Origin: Dyella caseinilytica
GTDB taxonomy: Bacteria; Pseudomonadota; Gammaproteobacteria; Xanthomonadales; Rhodanobacteraceae
Length of the DNA stretch: 64,000 nucleotides
Reading direction: 5' to 3'
Assembly: GCF_016865235.1 (NCBI RefSeq)
Contig: NZ_CP064030.1
Location: forward strand, 3,720,001 to 3,784,000
The position numbers were made by a program, and so were the translations under genes. Shown here in pieces: positions 25,493-34,299 of this stretch (within the stretch, counting starts at the first letter, position 1; each line of letters opens with the position of its first letter). The notes under the pieces are model-generated. The model was not told the DNA's origin. It ran no database searches and was given only the letters and a program-made list of their open reading frames with translations.

Positions 25493-27631
25493 GTGGCCCG
25501 CCAAAAACCCCTCAACCTGTACCGCAACATCGGCATCATTGCCCACATCGACGCCGGCAAGACCACCACGACCGAGCGCATTCTTTACTACACGGGCAAG
25601 AAGCATCAGATCGTTGACGTGCACGACACCAAGGATGGTAAGGGTTCGACCACCACCGACTACCTCGAGCAGGAACGCAAGCGCGGCATCACCATTCAGT
25701 CCGCAGCTGTGTCCACCGAGTGGAAGGGTCACCAGATCAACGTGATCGACACCCCAGGGCACGTGGACTTCACCATCGAAGTGAACCGCAGCCTGCGCGT
25801 GCTCGACGGCGCCGTGGTGGTGTTCGACGGCGTGGCCGGCGTGGAACCGCAGACCGAGACCAACTGGCGCCTGGCTGACCAGTACAACGTGCCGCGTATG
25901 TGCTACGTCAACAAGATGGACCGCATCGGCGCGAACTTCAAACACGCCGTGGACGGCATCAAGAATCGCCTGGGCGCCAATATCGTGCTTTGCCAGATCC
26001 CGCTGGGCAGCCACGACGATTTCGTCGGCATGGCCGACCTGATCGCCGGCGTGGGCTACATCTGGGAAGGCAGCGACAAGGACAGTAAGTGGGAGACGAT
26101 CCCGCTCGACCAGATCGCCAATCACCCCAAGGTGCAGGCTTTCACCACCGCTGCCGACAAGGAATGGGTGAGCAAGCTCGCCGACCTGCGCGCGGAAAGC
26201 ATCGAAGCCGCAGTGGAAATGGACGACGACGCCATGCATGCCTACCTCGAAGGCAACGAGCCGTCGCTGGAAACGCTGAAGCAGTGCATCCGCAAGGGCT
26301 GCGTCGCTGGCAAGCTCGTGCCGGTGTTCTGCGGTTCCTCCTACCGCAACAAGGGCGTGCAGCAGATGCTCGACGGCGTGATCGATTACATGCCGTACCC
26401 GGGTGAGAACGGCGGCATCTCGATGGTGGACGAAGATGGCAACATCATCGGCGAACAGGCCGTGACCGACGAAGCGCCGGTTCGCGCGCTGGCGTTCAAG
26501 GTCATCAACGATCCGTTCGGTACGCTGACCTTCACGCGCATTTACTCGGGCGTGATCAAGAAAGGCGACACCCTGCAGAACGTCACGCGTGGCAAGAAAG
26601 AGCGCATCGGCCGCATCGTGGAAGTCCAGGCCAACGCCACCCGCGAAATCGACGAAGTGCGCGCCGGCGACATCTGCGCCTTTGTCTCGCTGAAGGAAAC
26701 CGAGACCGGTGACTCGCTGTGCGATCCGGCCCACCCCGTGTTGCTGGAGCGCATGCGCTTCCCCGACCCGGTGATCAGCGTGTCGGTTGAGCCCAAGACC
26801 CGCGGCGACGTCGACAAGATGTCCACCGCGCTCTACAAGATGGTCAAGGCCGATCCGTCGCTGCGCATGGAAGTCGACCAGGAAACCGGCCAGACCGTGC
26901 TCAAGGGCATGGGTGAGTTGCACCTGGAAATCACCATCGACCGTATGCGCACCGAGCTGGGCGTGGACGCGAACATGGGCAAGCCCAAGGTCAGCTTCCG
27001 TGAGGCGTTCGGCGGTACCGTCGAGCACACCTACACCCACAAGAAGCAGACCGGCGGTACGGGTCAGTTCGCCGAAGTGAAGATCATCTTCGAGCCGGGT
27101 GAACCGGGTAGCGGCGTGGTGTTCTCCGACGAAGTCGTCGGCGGTCGCGTGCCGCGCGAGTACATCCCGGCTGTGGAGCAGGCCATCACCAAGGAGTCGC
27201 GCCAGGGTCAAGTCGCTGGCTACCAGGTGCTGGACTTCAAGGCACGCCTGATTGACGGCAAATTCCACGACGTCGACTCCTCGGCGCTCGCCTTCGAAAT
27301 TGCCACCCGCGCCTGCTTCCGTGAAGCTCAGCGCATGTCCAAGCCGAAGCTGCTCGAGCCGGTGATGAAGCTGGAAGTGGTCACCGAAGCCGACTACCTC
27401 GGCGACGTGATCGGCGACATGAACCGTCGTCGCGGCCAGATCACCGAACAGGGCCAGAAGGGTCCGAACGCCTTCGTGCAGGGCTTCGTGCCGCTGGCGG
27501 AAATGTTCGGCTACATCAACTTCCTGCGCTCAGCCACCAGCGGCCGCGGCAACTTCACGATGATCTTCGATCATTACGAAGAAGTGCCGGCGAACATGGT
27601 CGCCGCGTTGATGGAGAAGGAAGCGAAGTAA
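25493..27631 (+). CDS. fusA: Elongation factor G (EF-G, non-str-operon copy)
   Basis: 712-aa translational GTPase driving ribosomal translocation. G1 AHIDAGKT, switch-I region ending RGITIQSA, G3 DTPGHVD and G4 NKMD are all present, followed by domains II-V. It uses a GTG start at 25493; an in-frame ATG does not occur before the G1 motif. No rpsL, rpsG or tuf is nearby, and the switch-I stretch (DTKDGKGSTTTDYLEQER) differs from the EHGAATMDW type typical of str-operon EF-G. It is probably an EF-G2-like paralogue. A strong terminator follows. Confidence 0.92.
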   Translation: MARQKPLNLYRNIGIIAHIDAGKTTTTERILYYTGKKHQIVDVHDTKDGKGSTTTDYLEQERKRGITIQSAAVSTEWKGHQINVIDTPGHVDFTIEVNRSLRVLDGAVVVFDGVAGVEPQTETNWRLADQYNVPRMCYVNKMDRIGANFKHAVDGIKNRLGANIVLCQIPLGSHDDFVGMADLIAGVGYIWEGSDKDSKWETIPLDQIANHPKVQAFTTAADKEWVSKLADLRAESIEAAVEMDDDAMHAYLEGNEPSLETLKQCIRKGCVAGKLVPVFCGSSYRNKGVQQMLDGVIDYMPYPGENGGISMVDEDGNIIGEQAVTDEAPVRALAFKVINDPFGTLTFTRIYSGVIKKGDTLQNVTRGKKERIGRIVEVQANATREIDEVRAGDICAFVSLKETETGDSLCDPAHPVLLERMRFPDPVISVSVEPKTRGDVDKMSTALYKMVKADPSLRMEVDQETGQTVLKGMGELHLEITIDRMRTELGVDANMGKPKVSFREAFGGTVEHTYTHKKQTGGTGQFAEVKIIFEPGEPGSGVVFSDEVVGGRVPREYIPAVEQAITKESRQGQVAGYQVLDFKARLIDGKFHDVDSSALAFEIATRACFREAQRMSKPKLLEPVMKLEVVTEADYLGDVIGDMNRRRGQITEQGQKGPNAFVQGFVPLAEMFGYINFLRSATSGRGNFTMIFDHYEEVPANMVAALMEKEAK

Positions 27632-27660
27632 GACCTTCGCCTTCTTTGGAAATGCAAAAA

Positions 27661-27687
27661 GCCCGGGGCCTCAACCCCGGGCTTTTT
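27661..27687 (+). terminator. Rho-independent terminator of fusA
   Basis: GCCCGGGG-cctcaa-CCCCGGGC stem (27661-27682) preceded by AAAAA and followed by TTTTT. It insulates the toxin-antitoxin pair from fusA and can also work in reverse. Confidence 0.92.
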
Positions 27688-27710
27688 GCTTACCGTTGCA
27701 CCCACCCGAA

Positions 27711-27728
27711 GTGATACTTTAGTATCAC
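27711..27728 (+). promoter_or_regulatory. Palindromic operator of the toxin-antitoxin operon
   Basis: GTGATACT and AGTATCAC are perfect inverse arms around a TT centre, ending 4 nt before the antitoxin ATG at 27733. Phd/YefM antitoxins repress their own operon through such palindromes. No Shine-Dalgarno fits in between, so the transcript may be nearly leaderless. Confidence 0.65.
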
Positions 27729-27732
27729 TTCC

Positions 27733-27990
27733 ATGCGCACCGAATTAGTCACCACGCTCAAACGCCAAGCCACCGAGCTGCTTGCGGAATTGGAACGCGA
27801 TCGCGAACCGATCCTCATCACGCAGCACGGTCTGCCGACTGCCTACTTGGTGGATGTCGATTCGTTCGAGGCGATGCAGCAACGTGTACGGCTGCTGGAA
27901 GGCATTGCGCGCGGTGAACGTGCTGTGGACGAAGAACGTACGCTTACGCACGATCAGGCAAGGACTCGCTTGAAACGATGGCTGAAATAA
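27733..27990 (+). CDS. Phd/YefM-family antitoxin
   Basis: 85-aa antitoxin. The N-terminal half (about 1-50) has the Phd fold pattern with PILITQHGLPTAYLVDVDSFE, used for DNA binding and dimerisation; the charged C-terminal tail (EERTLTHDQARTRLKRWL) would wrap the toxin. It overlaps the toxin gene by 13 nt, giving translational coupling, and has a perfect palindrome just upstream. Confidence 0.88.
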   Translation: MRTELVTTLKRQATELLAELERDREPILITQHGLPTAYLVDVDSFEAMQQRVRLLEGIARGERAVDEERTLTHDQARTRLKRWLK

Positions 27991-28283
27991 TCTGGACCGA
28001 GCCAGCGCTCAGCGAACTGGATGAAATTGCCGATTACATAGCGCTGGACAACCCTCAAGCAGCTCGTGATCTCGTCCACCGCGTTTTCCAGCACGTGGAG
28101 CAACTTGCCGAGCATCCTGAAAGCGGCTCAAGGCCATCGGAGTTGAAAAAATCACGCTATCGGCAAATCGTCGAGCCGCCTTGCCGGATCTTTTATCGCT
28201 TCGACGGCAAGGCCCTGATCATTCTGTACGTCATGCGGAGCGAGCGCTCCTTGCGGCGAAGCCGCCTGGCCGACAGAGGCTGA
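27978..28283 (+). CDS. RelE/ParE-superfamily toxin
   Basis: 101-aa toxin: IIWTEPALSELDEIADYIALDNPQAA is the typical ParE/RelE first helix pair, followed by EHPESGSRPSEL and YRQIVEPPCRIFYRF strands. ParE members poison gyrase and RelE members cut mRNA; the sequence favours ParE-like but does not settle it. The last residues (RSERSLRRSRLADRG) are basic and slightly longer than usual. Confidence 0.87.
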   Translation: MAEIIWTEPALSELDEIADYIALDNPQAARDLVHRVFQHVEQLAEHPESGSRPSELKKSRYRQIVEPPCRIFYRFDGKALIILYVMRSERSLRRSRLADRG

Positions 28284-28361
28284 CCCTGGATCCCTACCCA
28301 AGACAGCCGCTTTCGCCACCTCGGGTTATCATAGGCGGTTAACGCCATTTGCCAGCCCACT

Positions 28362-29963
28362 ATGTCCAGCCACCTCCAAGAAACCCACCGCCGCCGCACC
28401 TTCGCCATCGTCAGCCACCCTGACGCGGGCAAGACCACGCTGACGGAAAAGCTGCTGCTGTTCGGTGGCGCGATCCAGATGGCCGGCTCGGTGAAAGGCC
28501 GCAAGGCAGCGCGGCATGCCACCTCGGACTGGATGGCGCTGGAAAAGGAGCGCGGTATTTCGGTGACCTCGTCGGTGATGCAGTTCCCGTACGAGGACAA
28601 GATCGTCAACCTGCTCGACACGCCGGGCCACGCGGACTTTTCCGAAGACACCTATCGCGTGCTGACCGCGGTGGACTCGGCGCTGATGGTGATCGACTGC
28701 GCCAAGGGCGTGGAGGAACGCACCATCAAGTTGATGGAAGTGTGCCGCCTGCGCGATACGCCGATCATGACCTTCATCAACAAGCTCGACCGCGAAGGCC
28801 GTTCGCCGGTCGAATTGCTGGACGAAGTGGAATCGGTGCTGGGCATCGCCTGCGCGCCGCTGACCTGGCCGATCGGCATGGGCAAGCGCCTGAAGGGTGT
28901 GTACCACATGCTGTTGGACGAAGTGCATATCTTCGAACCGGGCAAGAATTTCACACGGCAAGATTCAACTATCTTCAAGGGCCTGGATGCGCCTGGACTG
29001 GAAGAAGCGATTGGCACGGAAGCACTGAACGAACTGCGCGAAGAACTGGAACTGGTGCAAGGCGCATCGCATCCGTTCGAGCTCGATAAATATCTTGCCG
29101 GCAAACTTACGCCGGTGTTTTTCGGTTCGGCGGTGAACAACTTCGGCGTGCAGCTGCTGCTGGATTTCTTCGTCGAACACGCGCCTGCGCCCCGTTCGCG
29201 CAACACGCTGGGCCGCGAAGTAAAACCGGAAGAGGAAAAGCTCACCGGCTTCGTGTTCAAGATCCAGGCCAACATGGATCCCGCCCATCGCGATCGCGTC
29301 GCTTTCATGCGCGTGTGTTCGGGCACCTACACGGCCGGCATGAAGATGCTGCAGACGCGTACCAACAAAGAAGTACGTATCGCCAATGCGCTGACCTTCA
29401 TGGCCAGCGATCGTGAAATCGTGGAAAGCGCCTATCCCGGCGATGTGATCGGCCTGCACAACCACGGCACCATCAGCATCGGCGACACCTTCACCGAAGG
29501 CGAAGCCATCAGCTTCACCGGCATTCCCAACTTCGCACCGGAACTGTTCCGCCGCGCCCGCCTGCGTGATCCGCTGAAAATGAAAGCGCTACAGAAAGGA
29601 CTGGCCCAGCTCTCCGAGGAAGGCGCCACGCAGTTCTTCCGTCCGCTGATGAGCAACGATCTGATCCTCGGTGCGGTGGGTGTACTGCAGTTCGATGTCG
29701 TGGCTTATCGCCTCAAAGACGAGTACGGCGTTGACGCCACCTTCGAACCGGTTGGTGTGGTGACAGCGCGCTGGATACATTGCGACGATGCCAAGAAGCT
29801 GGAGGAATTTCGCGAGAAAAACGCGATGAACCTCGGCATCGATGCAGCGGGCGAACTGGTCTACCTCGCCCCTACCCGCGTGAACCTTCAGCTGGCGCAG
29901 GAGCGCTCGCCAGCCGTGCGTTTCTCGGCCACTCGCGAGCACGCAGCATCGGTGGAGATGTAG
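28362..29963 (+). CDS. prfC: Peptide chain release factor 3
   Basis: 533-aa translational GTPase that recycles RF1/RF2 after peptide release. G1 SHPDAGKTT, switch I RGISVTSSV, G3 DTPGHADF and G4 NKLDRE are seen, followed by the RF3-specific C-terminal domain. Length matches E. coli PrfC (529 aa). No Shine-Dalgarno is obvious before ATG at 28362, but SSHLQETHRRRTFAIVSHP aligns with the usual N-terminus, so the start is secure. Confidence 0.96.
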   Translation: MSSHLQETHRRRTFAIVSHPDAGKTTLTEKLLLFGGAIQMAGSVKGRKAARHATSDWMALEKERGISVTSSVMQFPYEDKIVNLLDTPGHADFSEDTYRVLTAVDSALMVIDCAKGVEERTIKLMEVCRLRDTPIMTFINKLDREGRSPVELLDEVESVLGIACAPLTWPIGMGKRLKGVYHMLLDEVHIFEPGKNFTRQDSTIFKGLDAPGLEEAIGTEALNELREELELVQGASHPFELDKYLAGKLTPVFFGSAVNNFGVQLLLDFFVEHAPAPRSRNTLGREVKPEEEKLTGFVFKIQANMDPAHRDRVAFMRVCSGTYTAGMKMLQTRTNKEVRIANALTFMASDREIVESAYPGDVIGLHNHGTISIGDTFTEGEAISFTGIPNFAPELFRRARLRDPLKMKALQKGLAQLSEEGATQFFRPLMSNDLILGAVGVLQFDVVAYRLKDEYGVDATFEPVGVVTARWIHCDDAKKLEEFREKNAMNLGIDAAGELVYLAPTRVNLQLAQERSPAVRFSATREHAASVEM

Positions 29964-30052
29964 CCGATTTACCCCCTATGGCGTCAGTCACGATGACGGC
30001 CGCATGACATCTCGCTAGGCTGGCTCCATCGACTTAGGTGGAGCCTGTTCGC

Positions 30053-30997
30053 ATGACCGACACGTCGCTCGCCTTCATCACGCCCTCAGGCGCGCCCGCA
30101 TGGAAGCGCTGGCTGGTGTACTCGCCGCTGGCGCGCATCCTGATTTTCGCCATCACGTACTGGCTTTTGACCTGGGTTATCGGCCATTTTGTCCACGGCG
30201 TCGTGCTGCGCGGCGCGGCCAAGACACCCTGGAACGATGCATCAGGCTATCTCTCCATCTATGTGGTGCCGGCGTTCCTGGTCTACTTGGCGCTGGTGAA
30301 GTGGATCGAACGGCGCCGCATGATCGAGTTTGCGCCACAGGATTGGCCTCGTGCGTGGGTGGGCGTCATCGCCGGAGTGCTGCTTTTCACCGTCACAGCC
30401 GGTGCGCTATGGCTGTTTGGCAGTTACCACGTGACCGGTACCCATCCGCATGTCGCTTGGCTGCTGGCCCTGCTGACGCTTGGAATAGGCCCAGGTCTGT
30501 GCGAGGAGATCGTGTTCCGCGGCGTGCTGTTTCGTATCGTCGAGGAAGGCCTGGGTACGTGGGGCGCGTTGCTGATTTCGGCGATCTTCTTTGGCGGCGC
30601 GCACATGCTCAATCCCGATGCCACGGTATGGACTTGTACTGCCATCACCATCGAGGCCGGTTTGCTGATCGGCATGCTTTATCACGTGACGCGTTCACTG
30701 TGGCTGTGCATGGGCCTGCATGCGGCGTGGAATTTCACCGAAGGCACCGTATATGGCATTCCCGTTTCCGGCATCGATACCGACGGCTGGCTGATCTCTC
30801 ATCGCACCGGACCCGAATGGCTCAGCGGCGGCGCGTTCGGTGCCGAAGCGTCGGTCGTATTGGTGGGAATCTGCTCGATCTGCACGCTGGCATTGATCGC
30901 CGTCGCGCTGCGCCGTGGTTCGATCGTTGCGCCCAGCTGGCGCAGGAAAAAACCTGAGGCCGTCAGTGCCGACTACGCGGTGAAAGCCACATCGTGA
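30053..30997 (+). CDS. CPBP-family intramembrane glutamic endopeptidase
   Basis: 314-aa polytopic inner-membrane protein with about eight hydrophobic segments. The ABI/CPBP motifs are present: EEIVFRG (motif 1, catalytic Glu pair and Arg), FFGGAHML (motif 2 His) and HAAWNF (motif 3 His/Asn). Members are Rce1-like proteases; the target is unknown. The ATG at 30053 has AGGTGGAG upstream and is preferred over the GTG at 30038. The 3' end overlaps the convergent hotdog gene by 35 nt. Confidence 0.85.
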   Translation: MTDTSLAFITPSGAPAWKRWLVYSPLARILIFAITYWLLTWVIGHFVHGVVLRGAAKTPWNDASGYLSIYVVPAFLVYLALVKWIERRRMIEFAPQDWPRAWVGVIAGVLLFTVTAGALWLFGSYHVTGTHPHVAWLLALLTLGIGPGLCEEIVFRGVLFRIVEEGLGTWGALLISAIFFGGAHMLNPDATVWTCTAITIEAGLLIGMLYHVTRSLWLCMGLHAAWNFTEGTVYGIPVSGIDTDGWLISHRTGPEWLSGGAFGAEASVVLVGICSICTLALIAVALRRGSIVAPSWRRKKPEAVSADYAVKATS

Positions 30998-31436
30998 TCC
31001 GCGCCCGGAAAACCTCGGTGCCGGCAGGATCGCTGACGTGGACCACCACCGGCCACTCATAACCCTCGGCCGATTCGACCGCTGGGGCATCCGGTGCAGC
31101 GACCGCACTCATGGTGCCGACCGCTTTCGCCACATATTCGACCGTCATGCCTTTGGGAATCCAGCGCATGCCAGGCGGAATCGTTACCTCCGCCATCACG
31201 CCCGCGCTCAGTTCCGCCAGATTGCACAGCGCGATCGCGTGTACCGTGCCAATATGGTTGTGCACACGCCGGCGGTCACGAATGCGCACTTCACAGCGCC
31301 CTGGTTCCAGCGTGACAAAGCGCGGAGCGATCGTCGCGAAGTAAGGCGCCCGAAAACAGACAGCGCGCGAAAACAGCCAATGTCCAGCAGGCCAGCGCGT
31401 TATACGTTGATACAAGGACAACAATGATCCGCTCAT
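30963..31436 (-). CDS. DUF4442 / PaaI-like hotdog-fold protein
   Basis: 157-aa protein with a probable acyl-CoA thioesterase fold. VHNHIGTVHAIALCNLAELSAG is the hotdog central helix, and the pattern RWIPKGMTVEYVAKA is typical of DUF4442. A thioesterase role would suit its position 71 nt downstream of the FadE-type dehydrogenase gene, but the substrate is not readable. Confidence 0.78.
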   Translation of the reverse strand: MSGSLLSLYQRITRWPAGHWLFSRAVCFRAPYFATIAPRFVTLEPGRCEVRIRDRRRVHNHIGTVHAIALCNLAELSAGVMAEVTIPPGMRWIPKGMTVEYVAKAVGTMSAVAAPDAPAVESAEGYEWPVVVHVSDPAGTEVFRARITMWLSPRSRH

Positions 31437-31452
31437 CGCACAAGCCTCCCCG

Positions 31453-31477
31453 GGACGGCGACATCAAGTCGCCGTCC
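31453..31477 (-). promoter_or_regulatory. Perfect hairpin between the FadE gene and the hotdog gene
   Basis: GGACGGCGAC (31453-31462) pairs with GTCGCCGTCC (31468-31477) over a 5-nt loop. On the minus strand it ends a few nt before the GGGGAGG ribosome binding site of the hotdog gene. No T-run follows, so attenuation, processing or translational control is more likely than termination. Confidence 0.45.
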
Positions 31478-31507
31478 ATACCGTGAACCGTTTGCTTACG
31501 CCTGACC

Positions 31508-33976
31508 TTACGCCGCGTCCGCCAGCTTCTTCGAATCCTTGCGCGTCACCGCTGCGCGCAGTTCGGAGGGATCGAAATCGTCCACCGAAATAAATTCGAA
31601 GACGCCCTCACGCACACGCTTCAACAGAGCCGCTTCGCTGGCATCGAGTACACCCGCCTTCACCGCCTCGTCCAACTGACTGAGATAGTCATGCGACGTG
31701 AACTGGCCAGCCTTGAGTGCCTTGCCGAACTTGCGCTCAACAGGCTCGGCGGCGATCACATCCGGCAACAGCTCGTTCATGCGCCCCACCGTGTTGTTCG
31801 GCGTCGGCGTGAGGTACGCCCATTCGGTCAGGCGATCACGTGCTTCGCCCGGCGCCGTGATGATGGCGGCGACACGACGACCCAGACGGTCCGAAGGCGG
31901 CACTTCGCGGCGGCCGAACGGAAACACCAGCACGTGCAGCAGCCACGCCACCGGACGCACCGGGAAGTTGCGAATCGCACCATCCAACGCCATCTGCGTA
32001 CGCCACATGCATTCGTGGAAAGCCCAGGCCAGCAACGGACGATCCGCTTCCGGACGGCCCGTGTCCTCGTAGCGCTTCAACATCGCACTGGCGATATACA
32101 GATAACTCAGCACATCACCCAGACGCGCGGAAAGCTTTTCCTTGAACTTCAGCTTGCCACCAAGCACGCCCATGAAGGTGTCGGCACACAATGCCAAGGC
32201 AGCGGAATAACGGTTGAGCTTGCGGTAATAACGACGTGTATACGCATCGCCCGCCGCATCGCCAATGCGTGCAGCCGTCACACCGAGCACGAAGCTGCGC
32301 ACTGCGTTGGAAATGCCAAAGCCGATGTGGCCGAACAACGCGCGGTCGAACGTTTTCAGGCGCTCGCTGCAGTCGGGAATCGATAGCGCCTGCATTTCCT
32401 TCAGCACGTAAGGATGGCAGCGGATCGCACCCTGACCGAAGATCATCAGGCTGCGCGTCATGATGTTCGCGCCCTCCACTGTGATGGCAATCGGCACACC
32501 TTGCCAGGCGCGGCCGGCGTAGTTCTTCGGCCCCAACTGCACACCTTTGCCACCATGGACATCCAGTGCATCACCGGCAATGGCACGCCCCCATTCGGTA
32601 GCGTGGTATTTGGCGATCGCCGAAGGCACGGCAGGCTTCTCGCCGCGATCGACCGCCGCTGCCGTAGCGCGCGACAACGCCGCAGTGGCATAGGTAAGAC
32701 CACCAATGCGCGCCAAGGCTTCTTCCACGCCCTCAAAGCGCGCCACCGCCAGACCGAACTGCTTGCGCATGCGCGCATAAGCGCCGGTTGAAGCGACGGC
32801 CATACGCACGCCGCCTGTGGCATTCGACGGCAGCGAGATCGCACGTCCCACCGACAGGCATTCCACCAGCATGCGCCAGCCATGACCGGCCATATGCGGA
32901 CCACCAATCAAGGTGGACAGCGGCGCGAAGATATCCTTGCCGCGTACCGGACCATTCTGGAACGGGATATTCAGCGGAAAGTGACGACGGCCGATTTCCA
33001 GGCCGGGCGTGCTACGCGGTAGCAACGCCAGCGTGATGCCCAGGTCTTCCTTGTCGCCAAGCAGATGTTCGGGGTCGTACAGGCGGAAGGCCAAGCCCAC
33101 CACTGTCGCGATCGGCGCCAGCGTGATGTAGCGCTTGTCGAAATTGAGCTTCATGCCGATGGTTTCGACGCCGTCGACAACCTGCTTGCACACGATGCCG
33201 TAATCAGGAATCGAAGTAGCATCCGAACCCGCGTACGGACCCGTCAGTGCGAAGCAGGGAATCTCCTCGCCAACCGCCAGACGCGGCAGATAAAAGTTCT
33301 TCTGCTCATCGCTACCGTAGTGCAGCAACAGTTCGGCCGGGCCTAACGAGTTAGGCACCGCCACTGTGGAAGCGACCGTCGCCGACATAGTGGCCAGCTT
33401 CTGCAGCACCGCCGAATGCGCCAGCGCGGAGAAACCGAGGCCGCCGTATTGCTTCGGGATGATCATGCCGAAGAATTTGTTCTTCTTGATGAAATCCCAC
33501 ACTTCCGGCGGCAGATCGGCCAGCTCGTGCGTGATCTCCCAATCGTCGATCATGCCGCACACCTGTTCCACCGGGCCGTCGAGGAACGCTTTTTCTTCCA
33601 CGCTCAGCTCAGGCTTGGGCTGCTTGATCAGCTCGTGCCAATCAGGCTTGCCGGAAAACAGCTCGCCTTCGAAACCGACCGTGCCGGCTTCGAGTGCCGT
33701 CTGTTCGGTATCCGAAAGCTTCGGCGTGACCTTGGCGAACATCTTGAGCAGCGGCGCGCTGATGTTCTTGCGTCGGAAGTCGATCATCAGCAACGGCACT
33801 GCGACCAGCAGCTCGATGACCAGCAGGATCACCATGGTCACCGGCGCCGACACCAGCAAGCCGACCACCAGCGTGACTGCAATCGTGGTTATCGCCCATG
33901 TGCGCAAGCTGCTGCGGTGGTAAGCGCAGGCACCGGTCGCAAACAGCGCTACCAAGACAGTTAGAAGTACGGACAT
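31508..33976 (-). CDS. fadE: Acyl-CoA dehydrogenase, FadE type
   Basis: 822-aa membrane-associated flavoenzyme catalysing the first beta-oxidation step. Two or three N-terminal hydrophobic segments (about 2-70) precede the acyl-CoA dehydrogenase core (KNKFFGMIIPKQYGGLG, CFALTGPYAGSDA, DVHGGKGVQLGP) and a FadE-specific C-terminal domain. Length fits E. coli FadE (814 aa). The start at 33976 (MSVLLTVLV) was chosen because the upstream open frame runs into repeat copy B and is not membrane-like. ETF-QO, the onward electron carrier, starts at 62666. Confidence 0.93.
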   Translation of the reverse strand: MSVLLTVLVALFATGACAYHRSSLRTWAITTIAVTLVVGLLVSAPVTMVILLVIELLVAVPLLMIDFRRKNISAPLLKMFAKVTPKLSDTEQTALEAGTVGFEGELFSGKPDWHELIKQPKPELSVEEKAFLDGPVEQVCGMIDDWEITHELADLPPEVWDFIKKNKFFGMIIPKQYGGLGFSALAHSAVLQKLATMSATVASTVAVPNSLGPAELLLHYGSDEQKNFYLPRLAVGEEIPCFALTGPYAGSDATSIPDYGIVCKQVVDGVETIGMKLNFDKRYITLAPIATVVGLAFRLYDPEHLLGDKEDLGITLALLPRSTPGLEIGRRHFPLNIPFQNGPVRGKDIFAPLSTLIGGPHMAGHGWRMLVECLSVGRAISLPSNATGGVRMAVASTGAYARMRKQFGLAVARFEGVEEALARIGGLTYATAALSRATAAAVDRGEKPAVPSAIAKYHATEWGRAIAGDALDVHGGKGVQLGPKNYAGRAWQGVPIAITVEGANIMTRSLMIFGQGAIRCHPYVLKEMQALSIPDCSERLKTFDRALFGHIGFGISNAVRSFVLGVTAARIGDAAGDAYTRRYYRKLNRYSAALALCADTFMGVLGGKLKFKEKLSARLGDVLSYLYIASAMLKRYEDTGRPEADRPLLAWAFHECMWRTQMALDGAIRNFPVRPVAWLLHVLVFPFGRREVPPSDRLGRRVAAIITAPGEARDRLTEWAYLTPTPNNTVGRMNELLPDVIAAEPVERKFGKALKAGQFTSHDYLSQLDEAVKAGVLDASEAALLKRVREGVFEFISVDDFDPSELRAAVTRKDSKKLADAA

Positions 33977-34047
33977 CTCAACACCTCGTTGCAAGTTGCT
34001 TAACCGCCGGCGCCCACTGGGACACTGACGGGTTCCAGGCGAGAGCC

Positions 34048-34299
34048 TGCCCAAAGCCTCCACATGGCCCGCGTTGCGTTTGAGCGGCTGTCAGACGGTA
34101 GTGTGCGATGCAGGCCTGACTGGTCAGGTCAAATCGCACGTTATCGTATGGCGGCCGCTCAGACGCAACCCTTCGGGCCGGATCTGTTTGCCCACATGAC
34201 TGCGTCATCACTCGGTTGTGTATCGACATACACGCCCTCGTTCTTCCTTGTCCTGCGCGCAAGCAGCTTCCGGCGCGGGCCATGTGGAGGCTTTGGGCA
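34048..34299. repeat. Dispersed structured repeat, copy B
   Basis: A 252-bp element between the alpha/beta hydrolase and fadE. Outer arms of 26 nt (34048-34073 and 34274-34299) are perfect inverse copies. Inner 15-nt arms (34074-34088 and 34154-34168) pair with one G.T wobble. The core matches copy A in opposite orientation relative to transcription, but the outer arms do not match those of copy A. It also contains the perfect palindrome CCTGACTGGTCAGG, where copy A has CCTGAC-N5-GTCAGG. The right arm lies inside the hydrolase reading frame. Confidence 0.75.

Noticed and set aside
25463..27268. A 601-codon minus-strand frame opposite EF-G
   Set aside because: Mirrors a highly conserved gene with strong codon bias, which commonly leaves the antisense frame open.
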